DNA of 64,000 bases from Oryzicola mucosus (GTDB lineage: Bacteria; Pseudomonadota; Alphaproteobacteria; Rhizobiales; Rhizobiaceae): positions 946,501-1,010,500 of the forward strand of contig NZ_JACVVX010000001.1 in the NCBI RefSeq assembly GCF_014534685.1, given 5' to 3'. The first letter of the stretch is position 1, and each line of letters begins with the position of its first letter. The notes under the pieces were generated by a model, which worked only from the letters and a program-made list of their open reading frames with translations, did not search any database and was not told where the DNA came from. This document shows, in pieces, positions 45,447 through 54,548 of the stretch. A program made the translations under genes and the position numbers.

Positions 45447-45714
45447 AGCCTTTCATGATTAATTGGAATCGTTCTGCCGGAGGGAATTCGGGACAAGGTC
45501 GAGGGATGAGGCGAGGTCGTAGTGGCGCTACGGCCGAGTCGAAGCCCGAAGGATTTGGCCCGAATTCACCCGGCCCGAAGGGTTTCCCGCTGGCGGACAC
45601 CCGGGGCGTCGAGCCGCTTGGACGATGGAACCCCATCGACCTGCGCGCCTCTCCTGCCGGATTGTCGCGCCATCGGAGAAACAGAACTGCTTCCAACTAA
45701 CCATGAAAGGCTCT
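45445..45714. repeat. Long imperfect inverted-repeat element (MITE-like)
   Basis: The 32-base left arm (45445-45476, beginning AGAGCCTTTCATG) and the 33-base right arm (45682-45714, ending CATGAAAGGCTCT) are inverted copies with three mismatches and one indel. Similarity continues inward (GAGGCG and AGGTCG blocks on both sides), so the whole 270 bases could fold into one long hairpin. It fills the gap between the terB stop and the amidotransferase start exactly. It carries no supported gene. Confidence 0.8.
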
Positions 45715-45720
45715 AATCGA

Positions 45721-46488
45721 ATGCCGAAGCGACCCAGCCCGCGCATCCTCATCGTCCTGCATCAGGAACGGTCGAGCCCGGGTCGGGTGGGGCAGGTGCT
45801 GAGCCAGTACGGTTTCGACCTCGACATCCGCCGCCCGCCCTTGGGCGACGCGCTTCCCAAGACGCTTGAGCATCACGTCGGCGCCGTCGTGTTCGGCGGA
45901 CCGATGAGCGCCAATGACGAGCACGACTACATCCGCCAGGAAACCGAGTGGCTGGCTGTGCCGCTGCGCGAGAACAAGCCGCTTTTGGGCATCTGTCTCG
46001 GCGCGCAGATGCTGTCCAACCATCTCGGCGGCACGGTGGCCGGCCATGGCGAGGGTCTCGTTGAGATCGGCTGGTATCCGCTGCGCGCCACAGGGGAGGG
46101 CCGCAAGCTGATGCACTGGCCCGAAATGGTCTATCAGTTCCACCGCGAAGGCTTTTCCTTGCCGCGCAGCGCGGAGCTTCTGGCCACTGCCGACACCTAT
46201 CCCAATCAGGCGTTTCGATATGGCAGCAACGCATGGGGCATCCAGTTTCACGCCGAGCTGACGCGGGCGATGATGCAGCGCTGGGTGGTGGGCGGTGCGC
46301 ACCGCTTCGATCTGCCCGGCGCGCAACAGGGCAGGGACCATCTCGGCGGACGGCTGATCTGGGATTCGCATCTCAAGCGCTGGCTGGACGAATTCCTGGA
46401 GATGATCTTCGGCAACCCGGCCAATGTCCGTGCGCGGACGCGGATCGCAGCCTCAGCCGGTCACATCGACGGTATCGCCGCCGAATAG
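45721..46488 (+). CDS. Class I glutamine amidotransferase (GMP synthase-like) domain protein
   Basis: The 255-residue single-domain protein has the nucleophile C92 in LLGICLGAQMLSNHLGG and the catalytic pair H177 and E179 in GIQFHAELTR. It hydrolyses glutamine and may transfer ammonia to a partner, or act as a gamma-glutamyl hydrolase of the PuuD/GuaA-like group (COG0518). The ATG at 45721 begins the conserved RILIVLHQE after a short basic lead; the frame stays open upstream through the inverted repeat, but that part is not protein-like. No synthase partner is adjacent, so the acceptor is unknown. Confidence 0.85.
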   Translation: MPKRPSPRILIVLHQERSSPGRVGQVLSQYGFDLDIRRPPLGDALPKTLEHHVGAVVFGGPMSANDEHDYIRQETEWLAVPLRENKPLLGICLGAQMLSNHLGGTVAGHGEGLVEIGWYPLRATGEGRKLMHWPEMVYQFHREGFSLPRSAELLATADTYPNQAFRYGSNAWGIQFHAELTRAMMQRWVVGGAHRFDLPGAQQGRDHLGGRLIWDSHLKRWLDEFLEMIFGNPANVRARTRIAASAGHIDGIAAE

Positions 46489-46490
46489 GG

Positions 46491-47729
46491 TTACACGCGG
46501 CCGTCAAGCCGGCGAACCTTGCGCAACGCCGGGAACATATACGCCCACAGTCCGGCAACCGCGATGGCGCCCACGCCGCCGAACACCACGGCATGTACGG
46601 TGCCGAAAGCAGCCGCCATCATGCCGGCGCGGAACTCGCCCAGCTCGTTGGACGCGCCGACGAATACCATGTTCACGGCATTGACGCGGCCGCGCACATT
46701 GTCGGGCGTCCAGAGCTGGATCAGCGTTTCACGGACATAGACGCTGATCATGTCGGTGGCGCCCAGCATGGCGAGCGCGACAATCGAAAGCCATGGCACG
46801 GTGGACAGGCCGAACACCACGGTGAAGACGCCGAACAGCGCGACGAAGACGAACATGATCCGCCCGGCATGGTCGCGCAAGGGATGTCCGGCGAGCCAGA
46901 CCGCCACGGCAAGCGCGCCGATGCCAGGCGCTGCACGCAGCAGGCCCAGCCCCCACGGGCCGAGATGGAGGATGTCGCGCGCATAGACCGGCAGCAGCGC
47001 CACCGCGCCCGACAACAGCACGGCGAACAGATCGAGCGAGATCGCGCCCAGCACGATCTTTTCCCGCCAGATATAGCGGAAGCCGGCGAACAGGGTTTCC
47101 AGCGTCGGCCGGTCGGTCTCGCTGTGCTGTTTGGGCTTGGGGATGGAGAAGATCAGGATACTGGCGGCAACCATCAGCATGGCGGCGACGCCATAGGCCG
47201 CCGAGGCCGACAGGCCATAGAGCAGGCCGCCCGCGACCGGGCCGACGATGGTTGCGGTCTGCCAGGCCGACGAGTTCCACGCCACCGCATTGGCGAAATC
47301 CTCCGGCGGCACCAGATTGGCCACCAGCGAGGCGGAGGCAGGGCCGAAGAAGGCGCGCGCGACGCCGAACACCGCGAGGACCGCGAAGATCGGCATGACG
47401 CTCGTCAGCCCGCGCAGGGTGAGCACGAGCAAAGCAACCGCGCAGAGCGATTCCAGAAGGATCGACAGCCCCATGACCCGCCGCCGCCCGAAACGGTCGG
47501 AGACCACGCCGGTGACCAGAACCAGAAGCAGCGCGGGAATGAACTGGATGACGCCGACCAGCCCGAGATCGAAGGGATCGCGCGTCAGGTCGTACACCTG
47601 CCAGCCGACGCCGACCGAGACAATCTGGGTGGCGAAGGTGGTCAGGAACCGCGCCGCCCAGAAGCGCAGGAAAGCGCTGTGCCGGAACGCGGCGTAGCGC
47701 TGTTCGGGGGAAGAGGCGTCTGGGGTCAT
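46491..47729 (-). CDS. MFS transporter (MFS_3 / enterobactin exporter-like)
   Basis: The 412-residue protein has 12 hydrophobic segments. It shows FLRFWAARFLTTFATQIVSVGVGWQVYDLT at the start, motif A VVSDRFGRRRVMGLSILLE between TM2 and TM3, and VARAFFGPASASLVANLVPPEDFANAVAWNSSAWQTATIVGPVAGG, the signature of the EntS/MFS_3 group. Members export siderophores or drugs. It lies beside the exbB-exbD-tonB operon on the same strand, separated by about 130 bases, which would suit a siderophore-related role. That link is inference; the substrate is not determined. Confidence 0.88.
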   Translation of the reverse strand: MTPDASSPEQRYAAFRHSAFLRFWAARFLTTFATQIVSVGVGWQVYDLTRDPFDLGLVGVIQFIPALLLVLVTGVVSDRFGRRRVMGLSILLESLCAVALLVLTLRGLTSVMPIFAVLAVFGVARAFFGPASASLVANLVPPEDFANAVAWNSSAWQTATIVGPVAGGLLYGLSASAAYGVAAMLMVAASILIFSIPKPKQHSETDRPTLETLFAGFRYIWREKIVLGAISLDLFAVLLSGAVALLPVYARDILHLGPWGLGLLRAAPGIGALAVAVWLAGHPLRDHAGRIMFVFVALFGVFTVVFGLSTVPWLSIVALAMLGATDMISVYVRETLIQLWTPDNVRGRVNAVNMVFVGASNELGEFRAGMMAAAFGTVHAVVFGGVGAIAVAGLWAYMFPALRKVRRLDGRV

Positions 47730-47862
47730 AGCTATCCGTCACCGGCCAGTGCGATGGCAGTGGCAGGCGTTTCCCATAGGCTTTTGCCAGCGTAAAATCA
47801 CGTCCTAAGCGCCAGTTTCTCGACCTGGCCTAGTTTTTAACGCAAGCTGGTGCCCAGTTTTT

Positions 47863-48822
47863 TTACCTCTCAAAGACAATCGGTACGATGATCTTCTTGG
47901 AAACTCCAGGAGGCGGCGCGGGAACTGGCGACGAACGGTTGACCAGACGGACGCCGGCTTCGTCTATCCTGTCATTGCCCGATGACTGTGCAACAGACGC
48001 GGACAGAACCTGTCCGCTGGCATCGATGGAAATCGAGACTTGAACAACCCCTGCGCCGCGAACGGAAACGCCTCGCTTGCGGCGATTGATATGAGAATAC
48101 AGCTTCGACGTCCAGTCGGCTGGCGACATCCCCGTGGACCGCGAGCCTGCGCTCGGCTTTGGTGCGGCTGAAGTATCCGCGCGGTCAGCCCGGGCCTGCG
48201 AGGATGCGCTGCGCGTCGTCTGGGGCTTTGCGACTTCCTTCTTCTCCACCGGCTTCCTGGGAGCGGGTTTTTCGACCTTGCGCGGCGCGGGTTCGGGCTT
48301 TTTTTCGACCGGCTCGGGGCGCGGCGAGGGGATGGCCATGGCCACTTCCGGCAGCGGGGCCTCTTCGATGTCCGGGATGACCTCCTCGACCTCGTCCACC
48401 GTCTCGGCGACCTCTTCGACCGGCTCGATCTCGGTCGGCTCGGCAATTTCTTCCTGGACGGGCTCCGTGGTCGGTTCCTCTACAGGCTCGACGGTTTCGC
48501 TCACCGGCTGGGTCGTCGGCGTGGTGTCGGGCTCGACCTTGTCGAGCTCTTCTTCGACGGGCTCGGCGGCCTGCGAGGTTTGCACGATGTCGGGCGTTTC
48601 GTCGGGAATGGCCTCTGGCGCGACAGCCAGCGGCGCCAGATCGAGCATGATGGCCGATGCGGCTTCTTCCATGGGCGGCGGTGGCGGATCCTGCCAGAGA
48701 TGCACGGCGGCAACCGCACCGGCGTGAATGCCGACGACGATGGCGGCGGCGAGGCCCCAGCGAATGAATTCGCGACCGCCGAAGGAGCCGTCCCAACTGT
48801 GATGGCTGTAGGTGGCACTCAT
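47863..48822 (-). CDS. tonB: Energy transducer TonB
   Basis: The 319-residue protein has one N-terminal TM helix (about residues 22-42, GLAAAIVVGIHAGAVAAVHL), a long acidic then basic Pro-rich periplasmic stretch (EPVEEPTTEPVQEE, later EKKPEPAPRKVEKPAPRK) and a C-terminal TonB domain (about 230-319; GVVQVSISIDASGQVLSASVAQSSGNDRIDEAGV). It passes proton-motive energy from ExbB-ExbD to outer membrane receptors. Its start overlaps exbD by 4 bases. No TonB-dependent receptor gene is adjacent. Confidence 0.93.
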   Translation of the reverse strand: MSATYSHHSWDGSFGGREFIRWGLAAAIVVGIHAGAVAAVHLWQDPPPPPMEEAASAIMLDLAPLAVAPEAIPDETPDIVQTSQAAEPVEEELDKVEPDTTPTTQPVSETVEPVEEPTTEPVQEEIAEPTEIEPVEEVAETVDEVEEVIPDIEEAPLPEVAMAIPSPRPEPVEKKPEPAPRKVEKPAPRKPVEKKEVAKPQTTRSASSQARADRADTSAAPKPSAGSRSTGMSPADWTSKLYSHINRRKRGVSVRGAGVVQVSISIDASGQVLSASVAQSSGNDRIDEAGVRLVNRSSPVPAPPPGVSKKIIVPIVFER

Positions 48823-49313
48823 GGCGCGGGCGCCGCCAAAGGGGGTGTCGGGCCGGCGCCGGGAGTCTGCGCGACCGGATCGGCCGGCGCGCCGGGCATC
48901 GCCTCAAGGCCGACCAGCGCGATCTTGAGATAGCCTGCCTTGCGCAGCAGGTTCATGACGTCCATCAGCTGGCCGTAGTCGACGGCGCGGTCGGCGCGCA
49001 GGAACACGCGCTGGTCCTTGTCGCCGGAGGTGAACGTGTCGAGCGCACCGGCAATCCCTTCGCGGGCGACGGTGTCGTTGCCGATCGAGACCGAAAGGTC
49101 CTGCTTGACCGTGACATAGAGCGGTTTATCGGGGCGCGGCGCTGGTGTGGCGGTGGAGGCGGGCAGGTCGACATTGATGTCGACCGTGGCGAGCGGTGCG
49201 GCCACCATGAAGATGATGAGCAGCACCAGCATCACGTCGATGAACGGGGTGACGTTGATCTCATGGTTCTCGCTGAGATCGTCGCCCTGACGTTCGCGGA
49301 TGCCACCAGCCAT
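48819..49313 (-). CDS. exbD: Biopolymer transport protein ExbD
   Basis: The 164-residue protein has a short cytoplasmic N-terminus, one TM helix with the proton-relay Asp in INVTPFIDVMLVLLIIFMV, and a periplasmic domain (VFLRADRAVDYGQLMDVMNLLRKAGY). The tail after about residue 140 is an unusual Ala/Pro/Gly-rich extension. It lies 10 bases after exbB and overlaps tonB, so all three form one operon and one complex in the inner membrane. Confidence 0.94.
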   Translation of the reverse strand: MAGGIRERQGDDLSENHEINVTPFIDVMLVLLIIFMVAAPLATVDINVDLPASTATPAPRPDKPLYVTVKQDLSVSIGNDTVAREGIAGALDTFTSGDKDQRVFLRADRAVDYGQLMDVMNLLRKAGYLKIALVGLEAMPGAPADPVAQTPGAGPTPPLAAPAP

Positions 49314-49323
49314 GACCGGTCTC

Positions 49324-50337
49324 CTATTCAGCCGCGGCCTGCGCCGCCGTGCGCGCCTTGCGGTCGTCGTTGGATGCGGAGCCCGGAACCAGCCTGAAGT
49401 CGAGATCGCGGCTGACCAGCCGCTCGACGCCGGCGGAGACGTCGGCCAGAAGCTGGCGATAGCCGGTGATCGAACGCGCGAAGACGTTGTAGATGACGAC
49501 GGCCGGAATGGCCGCGACCAGCCCCAAAGCGGTGGCGAGAAGCGCCTCGGCGATGCCGGGGGCGACGACGGCCAGATTGGTGGTCTGCGCCTGGCTGATG
49601 CCGATGAACGAATTCATGATGCCCCAGACCGTGCCGAACAGCCCGACGAAGGGCGAGGTCGAGCCGATGGTGGCGAGAACGCCGGTGCCCATGCTCATGC
49701 GGCGTCCGGCATGGACTTCCAGCCGGGTGAGGCGCGAGCCGACGCGCTCCTTGAGGCCGGACGCGGAGGCGTGGTCGAGTGCGGCGACGGACAGCCGGGC
49801 TTCTTCACGCGCCGAACGGATCATGGCGGCGGACGGACCCCTCTGCTTTTCGGTCTGGCGAAAGGCATCGTCCAGCGTGCGTGCGCCCAGCACCACCCTG
49901 AGTACGCGGCGGGCGCGGCCGCGGGCGCCGGCTAGCTCCAGCGACTTGGCGATCCAGACCGTCCAGGTCACCAAGGACGCGAAGGCCAACCCGATCATGA
50001 CGGCCTTGACCACCCAATCGGCGGCCATGAACATGCCCCAGGGCGAGAGGTCGTGCGGCAGCGTCGATCCCTGCTCTTCTCCGGGCTGCAATTCGATCGG
50101 CTCCGTCCTTACGGCGGGTTGCTGTTGCACAGCGTCGGGAGCGGCCGGCGCAGTCGGCGCCTGAGGCTGTGGCGCGGGCTGCTCGACCTGGGCGGGTGCG
50201 GGAGGGGTCATGTCCTGCGCAAAGCCAGCGGTTCCGCCTGCCACCGTCAGAAACGCCAGGACCGCAAGAGCGGAAAAACCGCGCCGACCCGATCTGCTTC
50301 GGATCGCACCAGAAGGGATGGAATTGAGTGGGCTCAT
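49324..50337 (-). CDS. exbB: Biopolymer transport protein ExbB, long rhizobial form
   Basis: The 337-residue protein has a signal-like N-terminus (FSALAVLAFLTVAGGTAGFA), a Pro/Gln-rich stretch (about 45-100) and the ExbB core with three TM helices: LSPWGMFMAADWVVKAVMIGLA, TIGSTSPFVGLFGTVWGIMNSFIGI, and GIAEALLATALGLVAAIPAVVIYNVF. It forms the pentameric proton channel with ExbD. The N-terminal extension is common in Rhizobiales ExbB and absent from the short enteric form. A RirA-like box lies 86-100 bases upstream of the start. Confidence 0.93.
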   Translation of the reverse strand: MSPLNSIPSGAIRSRSGRRGFSALAVLAFLTVAGGTAGFAQDMTPPAPAQVEQPAPQPQAPTAPAAPDAVQQQPAVRTEPIELQPGEEQGSTLPHDLSPWGMFMAADWVVKAVMIGLAFASLVTWTVWIAKSLELAGARGRARRVLRVVLGARTLDDAFRQTEKQRGPSAAMIRSAREEARLSVAALDHASASGLKERVGSRLTRLEVHAGRRMSMGTGVLATIGSTSPFVGLFGTVWGIMNSFIGISQAQTTNLAVVAPGIAEALLATALGLVAAIPAVVIYNVFARSITGYRQLLADVSAGVERLVSRDLDFRLVPGSASNDDRKARTAAQAAAE

Positions 50338-50422
50338 ATCCTCGTACTCTGATGGTGGACCTGCCGGGCGGACGCTGTCCGACCAAGGCCCGTTGCTGCC
50401 TCAGGCGGCGAGGTAACATTGT

Positions 50423-50437
50423 TGACTTTTATCATCA
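50423..50437. promoter_or_regulatory. Candidate iron-responsive (RirA/IRO) operator upstream of exbB
   Basis: The sequence TGA-CTTTTATCA-TCA fits the TGA-N9-TCA consensus published for RirA iron-responsive operators of Rhizobiales, extended by matching flanks (TTGA...TCAA). It lies 86-100 bases upstream of the exbB start in a short AT-rich patch. exbB-exbD-tonB is a known type of RirA target, which makes the match meaningful. Confidence 0.6.
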
Positions 50438-50603
50438 AGTAATAATTGCCGGCCGGCGCGGGTTAGCCGGTTTGCGATGGCTGAGGTGGTTGCCATCCGG
50501 GCACAACGGCGACGACGATTTCCGCGTTCGGAAAGAAGCTGTGATGCGCGATGCTTCTTTTGCCTGTAAGGACAGGGTTAACATTGCGTTACCGGGGTTT
50601 CGT

Positions 50604-51815
50604 ATGCGTCGCGCCGTCCTGCTCACCTTCTGCGTTTTCCTGGCGGCGTGCGCCAGTCGCCCCATCGGTGTGCTGCAGCCAACCGATCTGCCGCTCGGCG
50701 GCGCAAGCACCGTCGACATGCTGGTCGCTACAACCCGCGCGCCCTCCGCGGATAAGGCAATCCTGTTCACCGGAGAGCGCGGCGCGGACCTTTCCATGGC
50801 CGATGTCAGCATCTCCATCCCGCCGGCAGCGAACCGCGAGGTCGGACAAATCCAGTGGCCGAGGAGGCTTCCCGCCGACCCTTCGCGCGAGTTTGCCACC
50901 GTCGCCGTCAGCCCGGTCGTCGGCAAGAAGCAGGCGCAGGACTGGCTCGGCAGAAACCTGCCGGAGAACCGCAGCGTTCTCATTTTCGTGCACGGCTTCA
51001 ACAACCGGTTCGAGGACGCGGTCTACCGCTTCGCCCAGATCGTTCATGATTCCGGCGCCAAGACAGCGCCCATCCTGTTCACCTGGCCGTCCCGCGCCCG
51101 CATCTTCGACTATCTCTATGACCGCGAAAGCACGAACTTCTCGCGCGACGCGCTGGAAGATCTGATCCGGCACGTCGCCGAAGACCGCCGCGTCGGCGAA
51201 ATCACCATCATGGCGCATTCCATGGGCGCATGGCCGACGATGGAGGCCCTGCGGCAGATGTCGATCCGCGACGGTCGCGTCAATCCGAAAGTGAGGAACG
51301 TCATTCTCGCATCACCGGATCTCGATATCGACGTGTTCATGACGCAATGGCGCTCGCTGGGCGAGCATCACCCGCAAACCTATCTGTTCTCATCGCGCCG
51401 CGACCGCGCGCTCAACTTCTCGCACACCATAGCGGGCGGCGTGACACGCCTCGGCCAGATCGATCCGACCATCGAGCCTTATAAATCCGGACTCGAGCGC
51501 GCAGGCATCACGGTGTTCGACATGACCAATGTCGAGGGCGGCAGCGACCGGCTCAACCATGGGCAGTTCGCCCAGAACCCCGAGATCGTGCAGATCATAG
51601 GCAACCGGCTCATTGCCGGGCAGACCGTGACGGACAACGATCCGTCCCTGGGCGAGCGTGTCGGCGGGCTGGCGCTCGGCGTCGGCCAGACGGTGGGCAG
51701 TGCAGCTGGCCTGGTGATCACCGCGCCAATCGCCGTCCTCGACCCGGAAAGCCGGAGACGGTATGGCGACCAGGTGATCCTGTTCGGACAGCAGGGTGAG
51801 AGTCCGGCTAACTGA
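50604..51815 (+). CDS. Alpha/beta-hydrolase lipoprotein (DUF900 family)
   Basis: The protein of about 403 residues begins with a lipoprotein signal (RRAVLLTFCVFLAACASRP, lipobox LAAC), so it should be anchored in the envelope. The body is a DUF900 alpha/beta hydrolase with FVHGFNNRFEDAVYRFAQIV, the nucleophile elbow IMAHSMGAWPTMEAL and LASPDLDIDVF. The catalytic His is probably in NHGQF. I chose the ATG at 50604 because it begins the signal peptide, although the frame is open upstream (ATG 50544). Esterase or lipase activity is expected; the substrate is unknown. It is divergent from exbB. Confidence 0.85.
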   Translation: MRRAVLLTFCVFLAACASRPIGVLQPTDLPLGGASTVDMLVATTRAPSADKAILFTGERGADLSMADVSISIPPAANREVGQIQWPRRLPADPSREFATVAVSPVVGKKQAQDWLGRNLPENRSVLIFVHGFNNRFEDAVYRFAQIVHDSGAKTAPILFTWPSRARIFDYLYDRESTNFSRDALEDLIRHVAEDRRVGEITIMAHSMGAWPTMEALRQMSIRDGRVNPKVRNVILASPDLDIDVFMTQWRSLGEHHPQTYLFSSRRDRALNFSHTIAGGVTRLGQIDPTIEPYKSGLERAGITVFDMTNVEGGSDRLNHGQFAQNPEIVQIIGNRLIAGQTVTDNDPSLGERVGGLALGVGQTVGSAAGLVITAPIAVLDPESRRRYGDQVILFGQQGESPAN

Positions 51816-51883
51816 TTTCACGTTCCCGTGAAACCAAATCCTCGGTGCCGCGTTGTGGGGGACACAACTGACGGAGGACATCT

Positions 51884-52276
51884 ATGGCGACACCCCCAAA
51901 CGATCCGCATCGGCCGGTCGATCCTAGAGCTGTTGACCCGCTGAACCCGATGCCGCCATCTGGCACTGTCAACGTCACCACGCCACCTCCCGCCCGTTCC
52001 GGCGGCAGTTCGTGGCTCATTTTGATCATCATCGCGGTCCTGGCCGTCGCAGCCTATTTCATCTTCGTGCCGCGCGGCGAGACGCCTGCACCGGGTGAAA
52101 CGCCTCCCGCTGCGAGCGAAACGGCGCCCGCACCGGCCGCACCCGCCACTCCTGCTCCAAGCGCGCCGGCACCGGCTCCTGCCGAACCCGCGCCTGCTCC
52201 GGCTCCCGCTCCCGCACCGTCTGCACCCGCAGAACCGGCACCGGCTCCGGCAACACCGCCTGCACCGGCTCAATAA
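51884..52276 (+). CDS. Small membrane protein with Pro/Ala-rich tail
   Basis: The 130-residue protein is of no known family. It has a Pro-rich N-terminal part (1-40), one TM helix (about 43-61, SWLILIIIAVLAVAAYFIFV) and a low-complexity tail of about 65 residues made almost only of Pro and Ala with Glu and Ser (PAPAPAPSAPAEPAPAPA). The tail resembles the wall- or envelope-spanning stretch of TonB-like proteins but no domain follows it. ACGGAGGACATCT precedes the ATG and a strong terminator follows. A real gene is likely, but codon repetition makes its length prone to variation. Confidence 0.7.
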   Translation: MATPPNDPHRPVDPRAVDPLNPMPPSGTVNVTTPPPARSGGSSWLILIIIAVLAVAAYFIFVPRGETPAPGETPPAASETAPAPAAPATPAPSAPAPAPAEPAPAPAPAPAPSAPAEPAPAPATPPAPAQ

Positions 52277-52293
52277 GCCTCGCAGGCAGCTAC

Positions 52294-52328
52294 AAAAAAA
52301 CCGCCGAACCATGTTCGGCGGTTTTTTT
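52294..52328. terminator. Bidirectional intrinsic terminator
   Basis: The stem ACCGCCGAA/TTCGGCGGT is flanked by seven A on the left and seven T on the right, so it can stop both the plus-strand Pro/Ala gene and the minus-strand lpdA operon, whose stop is at 52366. Confidence 0.85.
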
Positions 52329-52365
52329 GCGTTCGAAGGAAAGCGCGAAGCTTCCGGCTCCGGTT

Positions 52366-53766
52366 CTACATATGGATGGGTTTGAAGAAGGTCGCGAGCG
52401 CGGCTTCCTTGACCGCTTCCGACATGGTCGGGTGCGCATGACAGGTGCGGCCAAGGTCTTCCGAAGAACCGCCGAATTCCATCAGCACCGCCGCCTCGTG
52501 GATCATCTCGCCCGCGCCGAAGCCGACGATATGGACGCCCAACACGCGGTCGGTGTCCTTGTCGGCAAGGACCTTCACGAAACCGTCGGTGTGCAGCATG
52601 GCGCGGGCACGGCCATTGGCCGAGAACGGGAACTTGCCAGCCTTATAGGCGATGCCTTCAGCCTTGAGCTGCTCTTCCGTCTTGCCGACAGAGGCCACTT
52701 CGGGGCTGGTGTAGACGACGCTCGGGATGACAGAGTAGTTCACATGGCCGGCCTGACCGGCGATGATTTCGGCAACCGCGATGCCTTCATCCTCGGCCTT
52801 GTGCGCCAGCATCGGGCCGACAACCACATCGCCGATGGCATAGATGCCTTCGACATTGGTGCGATGACCGTCGGTCTTCACCCGTCCGCGCTCATCCAAC
52901 TCAACACCGGCTTCTGCAAGGCCGAGCCCGTCGGTATAGGGGCGGCGGCCGGTGGAAACCAGCACGATTTCGGCTTCGATCGTCTCGGCGCTGCCGCCCT
53001 TGACGGGCTCGAAGGTTACGGTTGCACCGTTCTCCGACTTCGCGACACCGGTGACCTTCGCGCCCAGCTTGAACTCAAAACCCTGCTTGGACAAAAGGCG
53101 CTGGAACTGCTTGGCGACATCGCCGTCCATGCCGCCGAGGATGGTGTCGAGATATTCGACCACCGTGACCTTGGCGCCCAGGCGCGCCCAGACAGAACCG
53201 AGTTCGAGACCGATGACGCCGCCGCCGACCACGACGAGATGACCCGGCACCTTCTCGAGCGACAGGGCACCCGTGGACGACACGATGACCTTCTCGTCGA
53301 AATCGACGCTGACGCCTGGAATGCCGGCAACATCCGATCCCGTGGCGATGACGATGTTCCTGGCCTCGATCTCCTCGACCTTGCCGTCTTCTCCGGTGAC
53401 CGAGACCTTGCCCTGGCCCAACACCTTGCCGGTGCCGCGGAAGCTGTCGATCTTGTTCTTCTTGAACAGGAAGGCAACGCCATTGACGTTGGAGGCGACC
53501 GTCGCATCCTTATGCGCCATCATCTTCGGAAGGTTCAGCTTGGGCGTAACCTCAACGCCGAGCGTGTCGAAGGAGTGCTGCGCCTCGGCCATCATTTCCG
53601 ATGCATGCAGCAGTGCCTTGGATGGGATGCAGCCGATGTTCAGGCAGGTGCCGCCAAAGGTCTCGCGCTTTTCCACCACGGCGACCTTGAGCCCGAGCTG
53701 TGCTGCCTTGATGGCGCTTACATAACCGCCCGGGCCAGAACCGATGACGACGACGTCATATGCCAT
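52366..53766 (-). CDS. lpdA: Dihydrolipoyl dehydrogenase (E3)
   Basis: The 466-residue flavoenzyme has the FAD motif [20 protein letters not shown], the redox-active disulfide C41/C46 in [13 protein letters not shown], the NAD motif [23 protein letters not shown], the FAD motif [20 protein letters not shown] and the C-terminal His-Glu pair in [11 protein letters not shown]. It reoxidises lipoamide of the 2-oxoglutarate dehydrogenase complex. It is the last gene of the leftward TCA cluster and follows sucA and sucB after four other genes. Confidence 0.97.
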   Translation of the reverse strand: MAYDVVVIGSGPGGYVSAIKAAQLGLKVAVVEKRETFGGTCLNIGCIPSKALLHASEMMAEAQHSFDTLGVEVTPKLNLPKMMAHKDATVASNVNGVAFLFKKNKIDSFRGTGKVLGQGKVSVTGEDGKVEEIEARNIVIATGSDVAGIPGVSVDFDEKVIVSSTGALSLEKVPGHLVVVGGGVIGLELGSVWARLGAKVTVVEYLDTILGGMDGDVAKQFQRLLSKQGFEFKLGAKVTGVAKSENGATVTFEPVKGGSAETIEAEIVLVSTGRRPYTDGLGLAEAGVELDERGRVKTDGHRTNVEGIYAIGDVVVGPMLAHKAEDEGIAVAEIIAGQAGHVNYSVIPSVVYTSPEVASVGKTEEQLKAEGIAYKAGKFPFSANGRARAMLHTDGFVKVLADKDTDRVLGVHIVGFGAGEMIHEAAVLMEFGGSSEDLGRTCHAHPTMSEAVKEAALATFFKPIHM

Positions 53767-53792
53767 TTTTGTCTTTCCTTTTCGTCCGGCGA

Positions 53793-54548
53793 CTATCGGC
53801 CGCCACTCACATTCAAATTCGCGCCCGTCGTGTAGGACGCCTGGTCCGACAGCAGCCAGAGAACCGCCTGGGCGACTTCCTTGGGACTGCCCGCGCGTTT
53901 CATCGGCAGCGTAGCGCTGATCTCAGCCACCCTGTCCGGTTCTCCCCCCGAAGCATGCATCTCGGTGTCGATAATGCCAGGGCTGACGGCGTTGACGCGC
54001 ACGCCTTCCGCGGCGACCTCCCGTGCCAAGCCCACAGTTAAGGTGTCGATCGCGCCTTTTGAAGCCGCGTAGTCGACAAACTGACCGGGCGCACCCAGAG
54101 TGGCCGCCATCGACGAGATGTTGACGATCGCGCCGCCCTTGCCGCCATGCCGGGTCGACATCCGCCGCACCGCCTCGCCGGCGCAGAGAAAGGCACCGAC
54201 CACGTTGATGCGCATCAGGCGCTCGAGGCGCGCTGCATCCACCTCGTCGACGCGGGCCTTGACGTCGAGCACGCCGGCATTGTTGACGAAGGCGTCGAGC
54301 CCGCCGAAAGCGCGGTCGACGGCGCGGAACATCTCAACAATGTCGGCTGGATTGCCGACATTGCCCTTCACGGTGACGGCTTCTCCGCCGGCATTCCTGA
54401 TCTGCGCGGCGACAGAATCGGCGGCAGATGCGTTGGACGTGTAGTTGATCGCGACGCGATAGCCGGCCTGTGCGGCCAGCAGACAGATTTCAGCGCCGAT
54501 GCCACGGCTTCCGCCTGTGACCAAAAGAGATTTCGCAGTTACGCTCAT
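53793..54548 (-). CDS. SDR family oxidoreductase
   Basis: The 251-residue classical short-chain dehydrogenase has [28 protein letters not shown], the catalytic Ser in [10 protein letters not shown] and the YxxxK pair in VDYAASKGA, with [18 protein letters not shown] after it. The Arg-free, Asn-containing [11 protein letters not shown] after beta-strand 2 suggests NADP use, as in glucose dehydrogenase/FabG-like members. The start ATG at 54548 overlaps the secreted protein gene by 4 bases. It lies within the sucB-lpdA gap, probably one long operon. The substrate is unknown. Confidence 0.88.
   Translation of the reverse strand: MSVTAKSLLVTGGSRGIGAEICLLAAQAGYRVAINYTSNASAADSVAAQIRNAGGEAVTVKGNVGNPADIVEMFRAVDRAFGGLDAFVNNAGVLDVKARVDEVDAARLERLMRINVVGAFLCAGEAVRRMSTRHGGKGGAIVNISSMAATLGAPGQFVDYAASKGAIDTLTVGLAREVAAEGVRVNAVSPGIIDTEMHASGGEPDRVAEISATLPMKRAGSPKEVAQAVLWLLSDQASYTTGANLNVSGGR

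Noticed and set aside
46233-47795. A 520-codon plus-strand frame opposite the MFS gene
   Set aside because: Its product is low-complexity Arg/Gln/His-rich and it starts inside the amidotransferase gene; the MFS protein is certain.
52327-53835. A 502-codon plus-strand frame opposite lpdA
   Set aside because: lpdA has all catalytic motifs; the antisense frame has none.
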